Positions 1 to 8,404 of a DNA stretch of 64,000 nucleotides are shown here, piece by piece. The position numbers and the translations under genes are program-made. The stretch comes from CAUZWH01 sp965224275 (GTDB taxonomy: Bacteria > Pseudomonadota > Alphaproteobacteria > SHVV01), in assembly GCA_965224275.1 (NCBI GenBank), contig CBDCYR010000011.1:124001-188000 (forward strand). The letters are read 5' to 3'. Below the pieces are notes generated by a model, which made no database searches, was not told the DNA's origin, and saw only the letters and a list, made by a program, of their open reading frames with translations. How positions within the stretch are numbered: position 1 is the stretch's first letter; every line of letters starts with the position of its first letter.

Positions 1-214
1 CGACCGTGCCGGCCCGCGTCTCCCAGGACCGGTCGCGGTAGCCGTTGCGGTGGGTGATACGATCCGCCGAGCGCTCGCCGTGAGCGGCGCCGGTCAGGCC
101 CTCGACCTCCAGTGCCATCAGCCGCTCGGCCGTGAAGCCGATCATCTCGCGAAGCAGATCGGCATCGGAGCTCTTCTCCAAAAGCGCGCGCAGGGTCATC
201 ATGTCCTGGGTCAT
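1..214 (-). CDS. IS256-family (mutator-type) transposase, N-terminal part, runs off the window
   Basis: Reading leftwards from the ATG at 212-214, the first 71 codons give the N-terminus of a mutator-type DDE transposase. It begins MTQDMMTLRALLEKS and reaches the family's conserved HRNGYRDRSWETRAGTV stretch just before the window edge. The catalytic DDE residues lie outside, so activity cannot be judged. A good ribosome site (AGGAG, about 7 bases upstream) supports this start. The protein would bind the element's inverted repeats and catalyse cut-and-paste movement. Confidence 0.85.
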   Translation of the reverse strand, partial: MTQDMMTLRALLEKSSDADLLREMIGFTAERLMALEVEGLTGAAHGERSADRITHRNGYRDRSWETRAGTV

Positions 215-454
215 CGTGGTTCTCCTTCGGGTCAGGTTGGTTTGCACTAGCCCAACCCTAAACCGGAACCGCGATGGCCTCCGCTGTGGATAGCCGGCTT
301 GCCTACGCCAGACTCTCGGCGGTCGCTACGGCAAGCCGCCTACCCACAGCTAACAGAGGCTCCAACAACTCCTACACCACGTCCTGGGACACGACCCTCT
401 AGTAGAGTCCATCCACTAGATTCCAGACTCCTGTAGGCCCGTTGGAGGATAGGT
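215..454. other. non-coding: IS256 upstream end and cytochrome c 5' region
   Basis: No gene is visible here. The left part is probably the untranslated end of the IS256 element. Its outer terminus is likely near 395-402 (CTACACCACGTCCTGGGAC), but the other end is outside the window, so neither the inverted repeat nor the target duplication can be checked. The right part (roughly 403-454) should hold the cytochrome c promoter. A ribosome site, GGAGG, lies at about 443-447. Confidence 0.4.
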
Positions 455-835
455 ATGCTGCTACGTACCGTGTTGTCGTTTGCTGTTCTCATCGTCTTCG
501 CTGCATCGGTCCCGGCATTCGCCGACGGCGATCCGGTTCGTGGCAAGCGGGTCTATAACAAGTGCAAAGCGTGCCATCTGATCGAGGTGAGCACGAAAAA
601 GAAAGTGGGCCCCCATCTTGCCAAGATATTTGGACGCAAAGCCGCATCGATTGAGGGGTTTAAGTATTCCAAGGCGATGCGTAAGGCCGACATCGTATGG
701 GACGAGAACAACCTTGATGCGTATTTAAAGAAGCCGAAAAAGTTCCTAAAGGGCACCAAAATGGCGTTTGTCGGGCTTAAAAAAGAGAAAGACCGCAACG
801 ACGTCCTCGCCTATTTGAAGGAAGCAACAAAATAG
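455..835 (+). CDS. secreted class I cytochrome c
   Basis: A 126-residue protein with an N-terminal signal peptide (hydrophobic residues 2-21, likely cleavage after PAFA), so it should be periplasmic. The haem site is CKACH at about residues 37-41. The sixth ligand is probably the methionine in GTKMAF near residue 103. Size and layout fit small soluble class I cytochromes (c2/c550 type) that carry electrons to oxidases or from dehydrogenases. GGAGG upstream supports the ATG. The 3' end overlaps, in convergent orientation, the extended reading frame of the neighbouring broken dehydrogenase. The specific redox partner is unknown. Confidence 0.9.
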   Translation: MLLRTVLSFAVLIVFAASVPAFADGDPVRGKRVYNKCKACHLIEVSTKKKVGPHLAKIFGRKAASIEGFKYSKAMRKADIVWDENNLDAYLKKPKKFLKGTKMAFVGLKKEKDRNDVLAYLKEATK

Positions 836-1854
836 ATCGACGCCCGGGCCTACGCATCCGGTTGCGGTGGTGTGGAGGTCGTTACAAACTTTTATGCAGA
901 TCTTGCCGAAATGCCCGCCCGACGCCAGGTGTTCGAACGCCGCGCACGCGTCCTGTAGCGGGTAAACACTGTCGACGACCGGCTTGACGCCGTTGGCAGC
1001 CATGCCGCGCATCATATCCTCCAGGCCGTCGCGTGTGCCCACGCTCACCCCCTGGAGATTCACATTGCGTGAGCCGATAAGCGGAATGAGCAGATCGGCG
1101 CGCGCGCCCGAAAGCACACCGATTAAGCAGATGATGCCGCCCGGACGAATCGCCCACAGCGATTGTCTCAAGGTGTCGCTGCCGCCGAGTTCGATGATGT
1201 TGTCGACGCCGCTGCCGGCGGTGAGGCCGAGCGCCGTCTTTCCCCATTCCTGATCGGCACGATAGTTGATCAGATGATCCGCGCCGAGCGCGGCCGCGCG
1301 CGCCAGTTTGTCGTCGCTCGAGGATGTCATGATCACCTCCGCCCCAAACAGCTTGGCGAACTGAAGTGCGAACAAAGCGACGCCACCGGTCCCTTGAACG
1401 AGAATCCGATCACCCGGTTTGGCATTGCCGTACACCGCGATTGCCGACCACGCCGTTAGGGCTGCACAGGGAAGTGAGGCGGCCTCGATGTCGGAGAGAG
1501 TGTCGGGTGTCGCCGCCAGACCCTGCTCGTTGAATGCACGTAATTCGCAGAGAACACCATCACGATCGCGGCCGATATCGCTATTGATTTTATCCTGGCT
1601 CGCCGGACCGGAAATCCAATTCTGAAAAAAACTTACGGTGACCCGGTCGCCGTTCTTGAAGCGGGTTGCGCCTTCGCCAAGCGCGATCACCTCGCCGGCG
1701 CCGTCACTGAGCGGGATTAGATCGGCTTTTTTCTGCCGCGATCCGTAACCGCCCCGCGTCATGACCAGATCTCGATAGTTGAGCGAGGCGGCTTTCATTC
1801 GCACCAGCACCTCACCAGGCCCGGCCACCGGGTCGGGACGCTCGACGATGCTTA

Positions 1855-2786
1855 GAGTCCGACTCGAAACTCTATGTTTGATAACAGTACCTTGCGAGCC
1901 GCCTTGTGAGGAGTCGGATGTTGGCGACAAGAATCCATGCCTGTGCGGAGGCGATTGATTTCTCCCAATCCTTGGCCAGTCGACGGCATCGGTTGAGCCA
2001 GGCGAAGGTCCTCTCGACGACCCATCGTCTGGGCAGGAGCTCGAAGCCCTGGGCGGTGTCTGAGCGCTTGATGATCTCGAGCTTCCAGCGGCCGATGACC
2101 TCAAGGGCGCCCTCGAGTTTCGGTCCCGCGTAGGCGGCGTCGGCGAAGAGGTGACGCAGCCGGGGGAAGCGATGACGGATCGATTTGAGGACCTCGGGCG
2201 CGCCGTCGCGGTCCTGGATATCGGCTGCGTGCACGATCAGGCCGACCAGCAGGCCGAGTGTATCGGTGACGATGTGACGCTTGCGGCCCTTGATCTTCTT
2301 GCCCGCGTCATAGCCCCGAACACCACCGCTTTCCGTGGTTTTCACGCTCTGGCTGTCGATCACCCCGGCGCTCGGGCCGGCCTCGCGTCCTTCCAGCTCC
2401 CGGGCCGCCATGACCAGGTGATGGTTGATGCTCTCCAGCAGGCCGTTGGAGCGCCAGTCGTAGAAATAGCGCTGGACCGTGGAAGGCGGAGGGAAGTCGT
2501 TCGGCAACATCGCCCACTGGCAGCCCGTCGAGGCCATGTACATGACCGCATCCATGACATGGCGCAGGTCCGTCGTCCTCGGCCGGCCGATCTTCTTGCG
2601 CGGCGGCATGAGCGGCGCGATCAACGCCCACTCTCGATCCGTCAGGTCGCTTGCGTAGCGCCCGCCACGGCGCTCATAATTCGGGCGAGTGATTTCGGTC
2701 CACATGTTGTGCCTCCTCGTTTGCTTTGACACAACCGAGTAAGCCACAACCGACTGAAATCACTCAACTAGTTTCGGGTTGGCCTC
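1855..2786 (-). mobile_element. IS5-family insertion sequence, complete, with 3-bp TTA target duplication
   Basis: The element is 932 bp. Its ends read inward as GAGTCCGACTCGAAACT (left) and GAGGCCAACCCGAAACT (right strand), which match at 14 of 17 positions. It is flanked by TTA at 1852-1854 and 2787-2789, the TNA duplication of the IS1031-like group of IS5. It contains one intact transposase gene. A 58-bp copy of its left end recurs at 63060-63117. Confidence 0.9.
1872..2705 (-). CDS. IS5-family transposase
   Basis: A 277-residue DDE transposase, counting from MWTEITRPNYERRGGRYAS; the frame opens 14 codons earlier, but this methionine fits the family. An N-terminal DNA-binding region (SDLTDREWALIAPLMPP) precedes the catalytic part. 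The acidic residues lie in GVIDSQSVKTTE, in HLFADAAYAGPK and in the WVVERTFAWLNR region. No frameshift or stop is present, so the element may still be active. It lies entirely inside the IS that breaks the alcohol dehydrogenase gene. Confidence 0.93.
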   Translation of the reverse strand: MWTEITRPNYERRGGRYASDLTDREWALIAPLMPPRKKIGRPRTTDLRHVMDAVMYMASTGCQWAMLPNDFPPPSTVQRYFYDWRSNGLLESINHHLVMAARELEGREAGPSAGVIDSQSVKTTESGGVRGYDAGKKIKGRKRHIVTDTLGLLVGLIVHAADIQDRDGAPEVLKSIRHRFPRLRHLFADAAYAGPKLEGALEVIGRWKLEIIKRSDTAQGFELLPRRWVVERTFAWLNRCRRLAKDWEKSIASAQAWILVANIRLLTRRLARYCYQT

Positions 2787-2987
2787 TTAGGTTTTCCGGA
2801 CCGCTCGCGTCTTCCAGAACAACAGCTTTCATGGCGACCTCATTTCTCCTAGCACCTCGGACTCGCCCCTCACTGTCTAAACGACGGCTGTCGCGGAACA
2901 AACCACGTCGGTTGTGCAAGGTGAGTTCAGCGGGCGACGACAGCGTGGTAGAATGGGTCACGTTTGGACAGGATGGGAGTTTGCTTG

Positions 2988-3656
2988 ATGTTGAGCAGAC
3001 GCGATGTAGTGAAAAGTAGTATTTGCCTGGGGGTTGCGGGAGCCGTCACGCCAAGCTTGGTGTTCCCCGCCAAAGCGCACCACCCGGTCAATCGCAACTT
3101 TACCGTGATGCGGGACGGCAGCCAGATTGGCACCCATTCGATTACGATGTCGCAAAACGGTGACGATAAAATCGTCGATGTGGAAGTAGCGCTGGCTGTC
3201 AAAATCGCCTTCTTCACGGTGTTTCGGCTGGAGCACCGTAATCGTGAAACCTGGCGCGGCGGGCGATTGGTAAAGATCGATACCAAGACGAATGACAATG
3301 GCAAGGACTTCAAGATCGATGGAAATGCCAACGGGACTGGTTTCGATCTCGTGGTCAATGGAGAGCGCACGACGATCCCCAAGCCCATCATTCCGACCAG
3401 CTACTGGAATCCGGTGACGGTTGAGCAAGACCTGCTGCTGAATTCGGTCAATGGCAAATTGCTGAAGGTTGGAATCAAACCGACGCTCAGTGAAACGGTA
3501 AAAACCTGGACGGGACCGGTGAGCGCCGAAAAATACGAGATGCGCGGCGACCTCGATCTCGATCTTTGGTATGACGCCGGCAAGCACATCCTTCGACTAG
3601 CGTTCGAGTCTCGGGGTTCGATTATAGCCTACGACCTGACAAGCGGGACAAGCTGA
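2988..3656 (+). CDS. DUF6134 family protein with twin-arginine signal
   Basis: A 222-residue protein starting at the ATG at 2988. A TTG at 2964 would add eight residues but would put extra sequence before the signal. The N-terminus MLSRRDVVKSSICLGVAG is a twin-arginine export signal with cleavage probably near PAKA. The mature part is beta-rich (FTVMRDGSQIGTHSITM, VDVEVALAVKIAF) and matches the DUF6134 family of exported proteins of unknown function. Nothing in the sequence shows an enzymatic residue set. An SDR gene follows 19 bases downstream on the same strand, so the two are probably cotranscribed. Confidence 0.75.
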   Translation: MLSRRDVVKSSICLGVAGAVTPSLVFPAKAHHPVNRNFTVMRDGSQIGTHSITMSQNGDDKIVDVEVALAVKIAFFTVFRLEHRNRETWRGGRLVKIDTKTNDNGKDFKIDGNANGTGFDLVVNGERTTIPKPIIPTSYWNPVTVEQDLLLNSVNGKLLKVGIKPTLSETVKTWTGPVSAEKYEMRGDLDLDLWYDAGKHILRLAFESRGSIIAYDLTSGTS

Positions 3657-3675
3657 CCCCGGAAGATAGGGTCGC

Positions 3676-4431
3676 ATGAGCTTCCGGGCGGCTTGGATTA
3701 CCGGCGCAAGCACCGGAATTGGCCGCGCGCTAGCCCTCGAACTGGCTCTGGGCGGAACCCGGGTCGCGGTATCGGCCAGAAATGCCGACGGCTTAACCGC
3801 CCTGGCTGACCAGGCCGAGAACATCACGGCCATACCGCTCGATGTGACGGATCGGAATGCTGTTGCACAAGCGGCCGATACAATCGAAGCAGCGATTGGC
3901 GTACTCGACCTGTGCGTCCCCAACGCCGGAATAAGCCAGCCCTGGAGCGCAACCGCGCCGGATGCCGACGCATTCGGGCAACTGTTCGACGTTAATGTCA
4001 TGGGCGTGGTCAATACTTTGGCGGCGGTGGTGCCGCGCTTTGTTGAACGCGGCGGGGGTCAGATCTCGGTGATGTCCTCGGTGGCCGGGTTTCGCGGGTT
4101 GCCGACCGCGGCGGCCTATTGTGCGTCGAAGGCCGCGGTGACCGTGCTGTGCGAAAGCATGAAGTTCGATTTGGATCGGGCGGGCGTGAAAATGCAGGTG
4201 ATCCATTCCGGGTTCGTCGAAACCCCGCTGACCGACAAGAATCGATTTCGCATGCCGTTCTTGATGTCGCCGGAGCAGGCCGCAAAGCGAATTTGTCAGG
4301 GCCTTGGGCGCGATCGCTTCGAAATCACGTTCCCCCGGCGTTTTACGTGGTGGCTGAAATTGATGCGGTGCCTACCCTACGGCGCCTACTTCCCACTGGT
4401 GAAGCGGTTTACGGGGATTCAGGGAGGCTAG
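3676..4431 (+). CDS. SDR-family oxidoreductase
   Basis: A 251-residue classical short-chain dehydrogenase/reductase. The cofactor site TGASTGIG is at residues 9-16, the NAG motif is in CVPNAGIS, the catalytic serine is in SVMSSVAG, and the Tyr/Lys pair is in YCASKAA. These define an NAD(P)-dependent alcohol/ketone oxidoreductase. The C-terminus (FTWWLKLMRCLPYGAYFPLVKR) is hydrophobic and basic and may touch the membrane. It follows the DUF6134 gene closely. The substrate cannot be told from the sequence. Confidence 0.88.
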   Translation: MSFRAAWITGASTGIGRALALELALGGTRVAVSARNADGLTALADQAENITAIPLDVTDRNAVAQAADTIEAAIGVLDLCVPNAGISQPWSATAPDADAFGQLFDVNVMGVVNTLAAVVPRFVERGGGQISVMSSVAGFRGLPTAAAYCASKAAVTVLCESMKFDLDRAGVKMQVIHSGFVETPLTDKNRFRMPFLMSPEQAAKRICQGLGRDRFEITFPRRFTWWLKLMRCLPYGAYFPLVKRFTGIQGG

Positions 4432-4465
4432 CGTTGGATGGCTTCGTTCAAAAAAACTCAACAAA

Positions 4466-4558
4466 CCCCTCACCCCCACTCTCCCCGGAGGGGCGAGGGA
4501 GTTAGGGTGTGCGCGATAGGAGCCCTCGCCCCTCCGGGGAGAGGGTGGGGTGAGGGGG
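4466..4558. repeat. intergenic palindromic repeat, copy 1 of 5
   Basis: An imperfect inverted repeat: CCCCTCACCCCCACTCTCCC on the left pairs with GAGAGGGTGGGGTGAGGGGG on the right, around a spacer containing GGCGAGGGAGTTAGGG. It lies between convergent genes and could fold into a long stem in RNA. Related units occur at 6235, 32425, 39008 and 48924. They resemble the REP-like palindromes common between genes in alphaproteobacteria. Confidence 0.8.
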
Positions 4559-4561
4559 CCT

Positions 4562-5107
4562 TCACCGCTTATCGAAGAAGGCGGTGAGGCCGCCGACCTG
4601 GAGGCCGAATTTGTACATTTTGGCGACGTTGATCAGGATCCCGTTGGGCTCGAAGAAGGCGGTGAGGCCGCCGACCTGGAGGCCGAATTTGTACATTTTG
4701 GCGACGTTGATCAGGATCCCGTTGGGCTGCAGCCACGACCAGTCCTTGAAATGGACGACGATGCGGCGGCCGCGGGTGGTCAACGCCAAATCGTAGGTGA
4801 TGTAGAACGCGTTGCCGTAGGCCTCGGCGACTGCGGTGCCGACGATGTCCTCGGCCGTGCCTTCGTATCGGTGCTCGTCGATTTTCTTAAAAGCCCAGCC
4901 CCGGTTCAGCACTTCGCCATCGTCGAACCGGAACTCCTCAGCCAGCACCAGGGCAGCGCCGTCCCAGGTGCCTTCGATATCGAGGGTAAAGGCTCGGCGC
5001 GGGTGGCTTGAGCGAAACTGGATGATGCCAGTGGCTCGGCCGCGCCCGGCAAAGTATTCCTCCGGTCGGAAGCAAGGTTCGCGGCCGCTGTAGTCGACTG
5101 GCTTCAT
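4562..5107 (-). CDS. DUF3833 family protein with duplicated C-terminus
   Basis: 181 residues from the ATG at 5105-5107 (MKPVDYSGREPCF). The conserved DUF3833 core is visible: LDIEGTWDGAALVLAEEFRFDDGE, then VGTAVAEAYGNAFYITYDL and the C-terminal LINVAKMYKFGLQVGG. The function is unknown; members are small beta-rich proteins. The last 26 residues occur twice through an exact 78-bp tandem duplication, so the protein is one unit longer than normal. The frame opens further upstream, but that would overlap the divergent aldo/keto reductase and is unlikely. Confidence 0.8.
   Translation of the reverse strand: MKPVDYSGREPCFRPEEYFAGRGRATGIIQFRSSHPRRAFTLDIEGTWDGAALVLAEEFRFDDGEVLNRGWAFKKIDEHRYEGTAEDIVGTAVAEAYGNAFYITYDLALTTRGRRIVVHFKDWSWLQPNGILINVAKMYKFGLQVGGLTAFFEPNGILINVAKMYKFGLQVGGLTAFFDKR
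4573..4728. repeat. exact 78-bp tandem duplication
   Basis: Bases 4573-4650 are repeated without change at 4651-4728 inside the DUF3833 gene. The length is a multiple of three, so the frame is kept and 26 residues are added. Complete identity suggests a very recent event. Confidence 0.95.
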
Positions 5108-5201
5108 CGGTCGACTATAACAAATTTGGATCTTGGGTCGGTTGCGGCGGAGAGACGCTGACGCTATACCAGCGCCGAATCGCTTGAGTGGAGAGGAAAG
5201 C

Positions 5202-6188
5202 TTGGAACAGAGACAAATTGGCAATAACGGGCCGACCGTCGGTATCCTCGGCATGGGGACCATGGCGATGGCCGGTTGGTATGGCGAGCGCGACGACACG
5301 GGAGCCGCCGCCGCGATCAACCGGGCGATCGATCTCGGGATTACACTATTCGATACCGCTGACCTCTATGGCGGCGGTGAAAACGAGCGCTTTGTCGGTG
5401 GCGTGCTCGGACCGCGTCGCGACGATGTCGTTTTCGCAACCAAGTGGGGCCATATCTGGGACGAGAAGGGGTGGCCGAATGGCGTCAACGGCCGACCCGA
5501 GCGCTGCGTCGAAGCGTGCGACGATAGTCTCCAGCGGCTCGGGTTCGATCACATCGATTTGTACTACCTGCATCGCGTCGATCCCGACGTCGCGATCGAG
5601 GAAACCATCGGCGCGATGGGACGGTTGGTCGAGCAGGGCAAGGTTCGCTATATCGGCGTTTCGGAAACCAAAGCCGAAACCCTGCGGCGCGCGCATGCGA
5701 CCCATCCGGTTACGGCACTACAGACGGAATACTCGATGTGGTCACGCGAACCCGAAGCTGAATTGTTCGACGCGTGCGCCGAAATGGGTATCGGATTTGT
5801 CGGCTACGCCCCGCTCGGCCGCGGGTTACTGTCAGGCAAGGTGAAAAAGGTTGACGATATGCCGGAGACCGACATCCGCCACAACCTGCCGCGCTATCAG
5901 GAAGGCAATATCGAGCGTAACAAGGTCGTCATCGAGCAGCTCGAGGCGATGGCAGCTGAGAAGAACTGCTCGCTGCCGCAACTGGCGCTGGCATGGATCA
6001 TTCGCAAGCAGGATAACGTGGTACCGATTCAGGGCGCCGACCGGGTGCCTTTCGTCGAAGACAATGCCGCCGCGGTCGACGTTGAACTAAGCGATGAGGA
6101 TCTGGCGCGCCTCGATGCGGCAAATCCCGAAGGCGTGGCCGCTGGCGGGCGCTATCCCGACGCCTGGATGGACGAGGTCAATCGGTAG
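5202..6188 (+). CDS. aldo/keto reductase
   Basis: 328 residues from a TTG at 5202, preceded directly by the strong ribosome site GAGAGGAAAG at 5191-5200; no closer ATG fits. The AKR barrel motifs are present: FDTADLYGGGENE (Asp/Tyr), VVFATKWGH (Lys), DLYYLHRVDP (His), and the NADPH-binding region near SGKVKK and PIQGADR. It should reduce carbonyl groups with NADPH. It is divergent from the DUF3833 gene and followed by a palindromic repeat. Confidence 0.88.
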   Translation: MEQRQIGNNGPTVGILGMGTMAMAGWYGERDDTGAAAAINRAIDLGITLFDTADLYGGGENERFVGGVLGPRRDDVVFATKWGHIWDEKGWPNGVNGRPERCVEACDDSLQRLGFDHIDLYYLHRVDPDVAIEETIGAMGRLVEQGKVRYIGVSETKAETLRRAHATHPVTALQTEYSMWSREPEAELFDACAEMGIGFVGYAPLGRGLLSGKVKKVDDMPETDIRHNLPRYQEGNIERNKVVIEQLEAMAAEKNCSLPQLALAWIIRKQDNVVPIQGADRVPFVEDNAAAVDVELSDEDLARLDAANPEGVAAGGRYPDAWMDEVNR

Positions 6189-6234
6189 GCGAGAGGCTCT
6201 TCGGTGGTACGCTTACGACGAGTCGCTTCTTGTA

Positions 6235-6328
6235 CCCCTCACCCAACCCTCTCCCACAAGGGGAGAGGGCTTACCGCGCGTTCGATCTGCTCCCTCGCCC
6301 CTTGTGGGAGAGGGCTGGGGTGAGGGGT
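6235..6328. repeat. intergenic palindromic repeat, copy 2 of 5
   Basis: CCCCTCACCCAACCCTCTCC and its complement GAGAGGGCTGGGGTGAGGGG flank a central part that is itself paired (CCACAAGGGGAGAGGG with CTCGCCCCTTGTGGG). It sits between convergent genes and could act as a bidirectional transcript end. Confidence 0.8.
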
Positions 6329-6344
6329 TCCCTACCCAATACAA

Positions 6345-6374
6345 AAAACGCCGGGGGAGATCCCCGGCGTTTTC
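6345..6374 (-). terminator. Rho-independent terminator
   Basis: A stem AACGCCGGGG / CCCCGGCGTT around a short loop, with a run of A on the left that reads as U on the minus strand. It lies 31 bases after the binding-protein gene stop and would end that transcript. The T run on the right makes it partly bidirectional. Confidence 0.85.
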
Positions 6375-6404
6375 GTGAGTCCCCGCGCTTCGGGTTTTGC
6401 CGGA

Positions 6405-7502
6405 CTATTTGACCTCGACGACCTTGCCTTCGTTGGTGACTTGGGCGAGCGTCACTGTGCCGATAATGTCGCCGTCCTTATCAAGATTGACGGTTCCCGT
6501 CATCCCTTCGAACGGTAGCACTTTGTAGACGGTTTCGGTCGTCACCTTGCCGTGCTTGGCCTGCGCCGCGACGATAATTGACGCGGTGTCGTAGGCGTAG
6601 GCTTCGACGTAGCTTGGCACCTTGCCGTACTTGGCTTTGAAGCGATCGCGGAACGCCGGCGCCATCGGATTCTTGCCCGGGATATCGAACTCGGAGCTGG
6701 CGTAATAGAAGCCCTTGAGTTCGTCGATCGGCGTGTCGTTGTACAGCAGATCGATGAAGTCCAACGTGACCATCACATTGTTGGGGTCGATGCCATAGGT
6801 CCGCATCGCCTTCAAGATTGGATAGACGTTGAACGAGAACCCGCTGACGATATAGAGGTCGGGATTATACTGCCGCGCCTTGAGGACCATGTTGTTGTAG
6901 TCCTTGGTACCGATGTCGAAATTCTCACGGCGGAACTCGATGCCGCGCTTTTTCATAGCCGGTTCGACCGATACGCCGAATTGCTCATTGGTCGAGGCAA
7001 AATTGAGCACGAGCGAATAGACCTTCTTCGGTTTGAACTTATCGAGCGCGCGATAGTAGATCGGCGCTTCGACTTTGAAGTTGGGCAGAACCCGCAAACG
7101 GTCTTTGCCGCGCGACGAGATGAACGAGTCGAACGAGACCAGGAAGTGCGGAATATTCATTTTGTCGACATGTGGCGCGATTGCCAGCGACTCGGCAGAG
7201 GTTCCCGAAATCACGACCGTCGGGCTATCGAGGAGCTGCTTTTGGATCACCGAGACAGACTGCGCCGGCTTGCCCGCGTTGTCCTGTGGATCGACTTTGA
7301 ACTGGCCGCAATCAATATTGTGCTTTTTGCAGGCGTCTTGGAGGCCCATCTCGAAGCCTTTGAAGTAATTGCCGCTGTAGGCCGCGACCGGGCCGGTCAG
7401 CGGTAGGTTACCCGCTATTTTTACTTGTGCTTGCGCGGCGGTAACGGCCACCAGGCCGAGTGCTATGACCGCCAACGAGAGAACGCGCATTAACTTCATC
7501 AT
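6405..7502 (-). CDS. branched-chain-amino-acid-type ABC transporter binding protein
   Basis: 365 residues (the start could be codon 1 or the methionine two codons later). The signal peptide runs to AQA-QVKIAG, so the protein is periplasmic. The mature part is a type I periplasmic binding fold of the LivK/Peripla_BP_6 kind: GNLPLTGPVAAYSG at the N-terminus, ISGTSAESLAIAPH, and TLDFIDLLYND. It is clearly related to the binding protein at 51090-52220 (both have a DFIDLLY motif and end with DGDIIGT/S). No permease or ATPase adjoins it, so it may feed one of the LivHM-type permeases elsewhere. The ligand is unknown. Confidence 0.9.
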   Translation of the reverse strand: MMKLMRVLSLAVIALGLVAVTAAQAQVKIAGNLPLTGPVAAYSGNYFKGFEMGLQDACKKHNIDCGQFKVDPQDNAGKPAQSVSVIQKQLLDSPTVVISGTSAESLAIAPHVDKMNIPHFLVSFDSFISSRGKDRLRVLPNFKVEAPIYYRALDKFKPKKVYSLVLNFASTNEQFGVSVEPAMKKRGIEFRRENFDIGTKDYNNMVLKARQYNPDLYIVSGFSFNVYPILKAMRTYGIDPNNVMVTLDFIDLLYNDTPIDELKGFYYASSEFDIPGKNPMAPAFRDRFKAKYGKVPSYVEAYAYDTASIIVAAQAKHGKVTTETVYKVLPFEGMTGTVNLDKDGDIIGTVTLAQVTNEGKVVEVK

Positions 7503-7629
7503 CCGTTAAATCCTCCCCAGGGTTCTGCCGACAATCCGCCGGCTCATTTTGGAAACGAGAAGATATGGGTCTCGTTGCCGAGAGTCCAGATGCGGGCGAA
7601 CTGCACCGGGATAGGGCTCCTCGGCGTGT

Positions 7630-8334
7630 TTACCGCCGCTGATACTGTATCGAGCCGAAGAGGACCTCGCGGACTTCCTCGTCGTCTGGGGTTTCGCCTT
7701 CTTCGCCGGCCAGCGCCTTGAGGCCTTCCTGGACCGCCGGGCGGGCACCCACCGCCTCGTACCAGCGTTTGGCGTTGGGGAATTCGCCGAGGTTTTGGCC
7801 CTGATATTCGTGGTAAGTGGCCCACGGGTAAACGGCGATATCGGCGATCGAATAGGCGCCGGCGAGGTATTCGCTTCCGGCGAGCTGCCGGTCCATCACA
7901 TTGTAGAGGCGGCCGGCCTCGTTGGTGTAGCGTTCGGCTGCGTAGAGCTCCTTGTTCTTGGCTTCGGAGCGGGCGAACTTTCGGAAGTGATGGGCCTGGC
8001 CAAACATCGGCCCGACATGGGCCATCTGAAACATCAGCCACTGCATAACCGCGTAACGAGGCTCATCAGCTTTGGGCATTAATTGGCCGGTCTTTTCGGC
8101 GAGATAGAGCAAGATCGCGCCTGAATCGAACAACGACATGGGCCGGCCCTCGGGGCCGTCATGGTCGACGATCGCCGGCACCTTGTTGTTGGGATTTATC
8201 TTGAGAAATTCCGGCTCGAACTGAGCCGCGGTCATGATGTTGACCGGGATCGTGTTGTGTTCCAGCCCGACCTCCTCAAGCATGATGTGGACCTTATGGC
8301 AGTTGGGCGTCGGCCAAGAGTAAATGTCGATCAT
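7630..8334 (-). CDS. glutathione S-transferase
   Basis: 234 residues from the ATG at 8334 (MIDIYSWPTPNCHK). The N-terminal thioredoxin-like domain shows NPNNKVPAIVDHDG and SLFDSGAILLYLAEKTG, the glutathione-binding parts of Ure2p/YfcG-like GSTs. The helical C-terminal domain has YSIADIAVYPWA. It would act in the cytosol as a thiol transferase or disulfide reductase. Upstream on the same strand lies a dihydroorotase-like gene (70-base gap). A fossil copy of its last 40 or so codons is found at 20678-20812. Confidence 0.9.
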   Translation of the reverse strand: MIDIYSWPTPNCHKVHIMLEEVGLEHNTIPVNIMTAAQFEPEFLKINPNNKVPAIVDHDGPEGRPMSLFDSGAILLYLAEKTGQLMPKADEPRYAVMQWLMFQMAHVGPMFGQAHHFRKFARSEAKNKELYAAERYTNEAGRLYNVMDRQLAGSEYLAGAYSIADIAVYPWATYHEYQGQNLGEFPNAKRWYEAVGARPAVQEGLKALAGEEGETPDDEEVREVLFGSIQYQRR

Positions 8335-8404
8335 GATGAATGGACCTCGATCATCGCACGTCTCCCTCTGTGTGGTATGCGACCTTAGGTTAGGTTTTTT
8401 GGAC

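Larger units (their letters stand above)
746..2832 (-). pseudogene. medium-chain alcohol dehydrogenase/quinone oxidoreductase, split by an IS5 insertion
   Basis: The 5' end is at 2787-2832 (MKAVVLEDASGPENL) and the body at 746-1854 (SIVERPDPVAGPGEVLVRM onwards). Removing 1855-2786 and one copy of the duplicated TTA joins the halves in frame as ...GPENL-SIVERP..., so the IS is the lesion. The body shows the MDR fold: a GroES-like N-terminal domain, the dinucleotide site VQGTGGVALFALQFA, and no structural-zinc cysteine cluster. It would be an NAD(P)-dependent reductase of alcohols, quinones or enoyls. The frame runs about 46 codons past the usual family end (GKICIKV, near 890) into the 3' end of the convergent cytochrome c gene. 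Confidence 0.85.
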
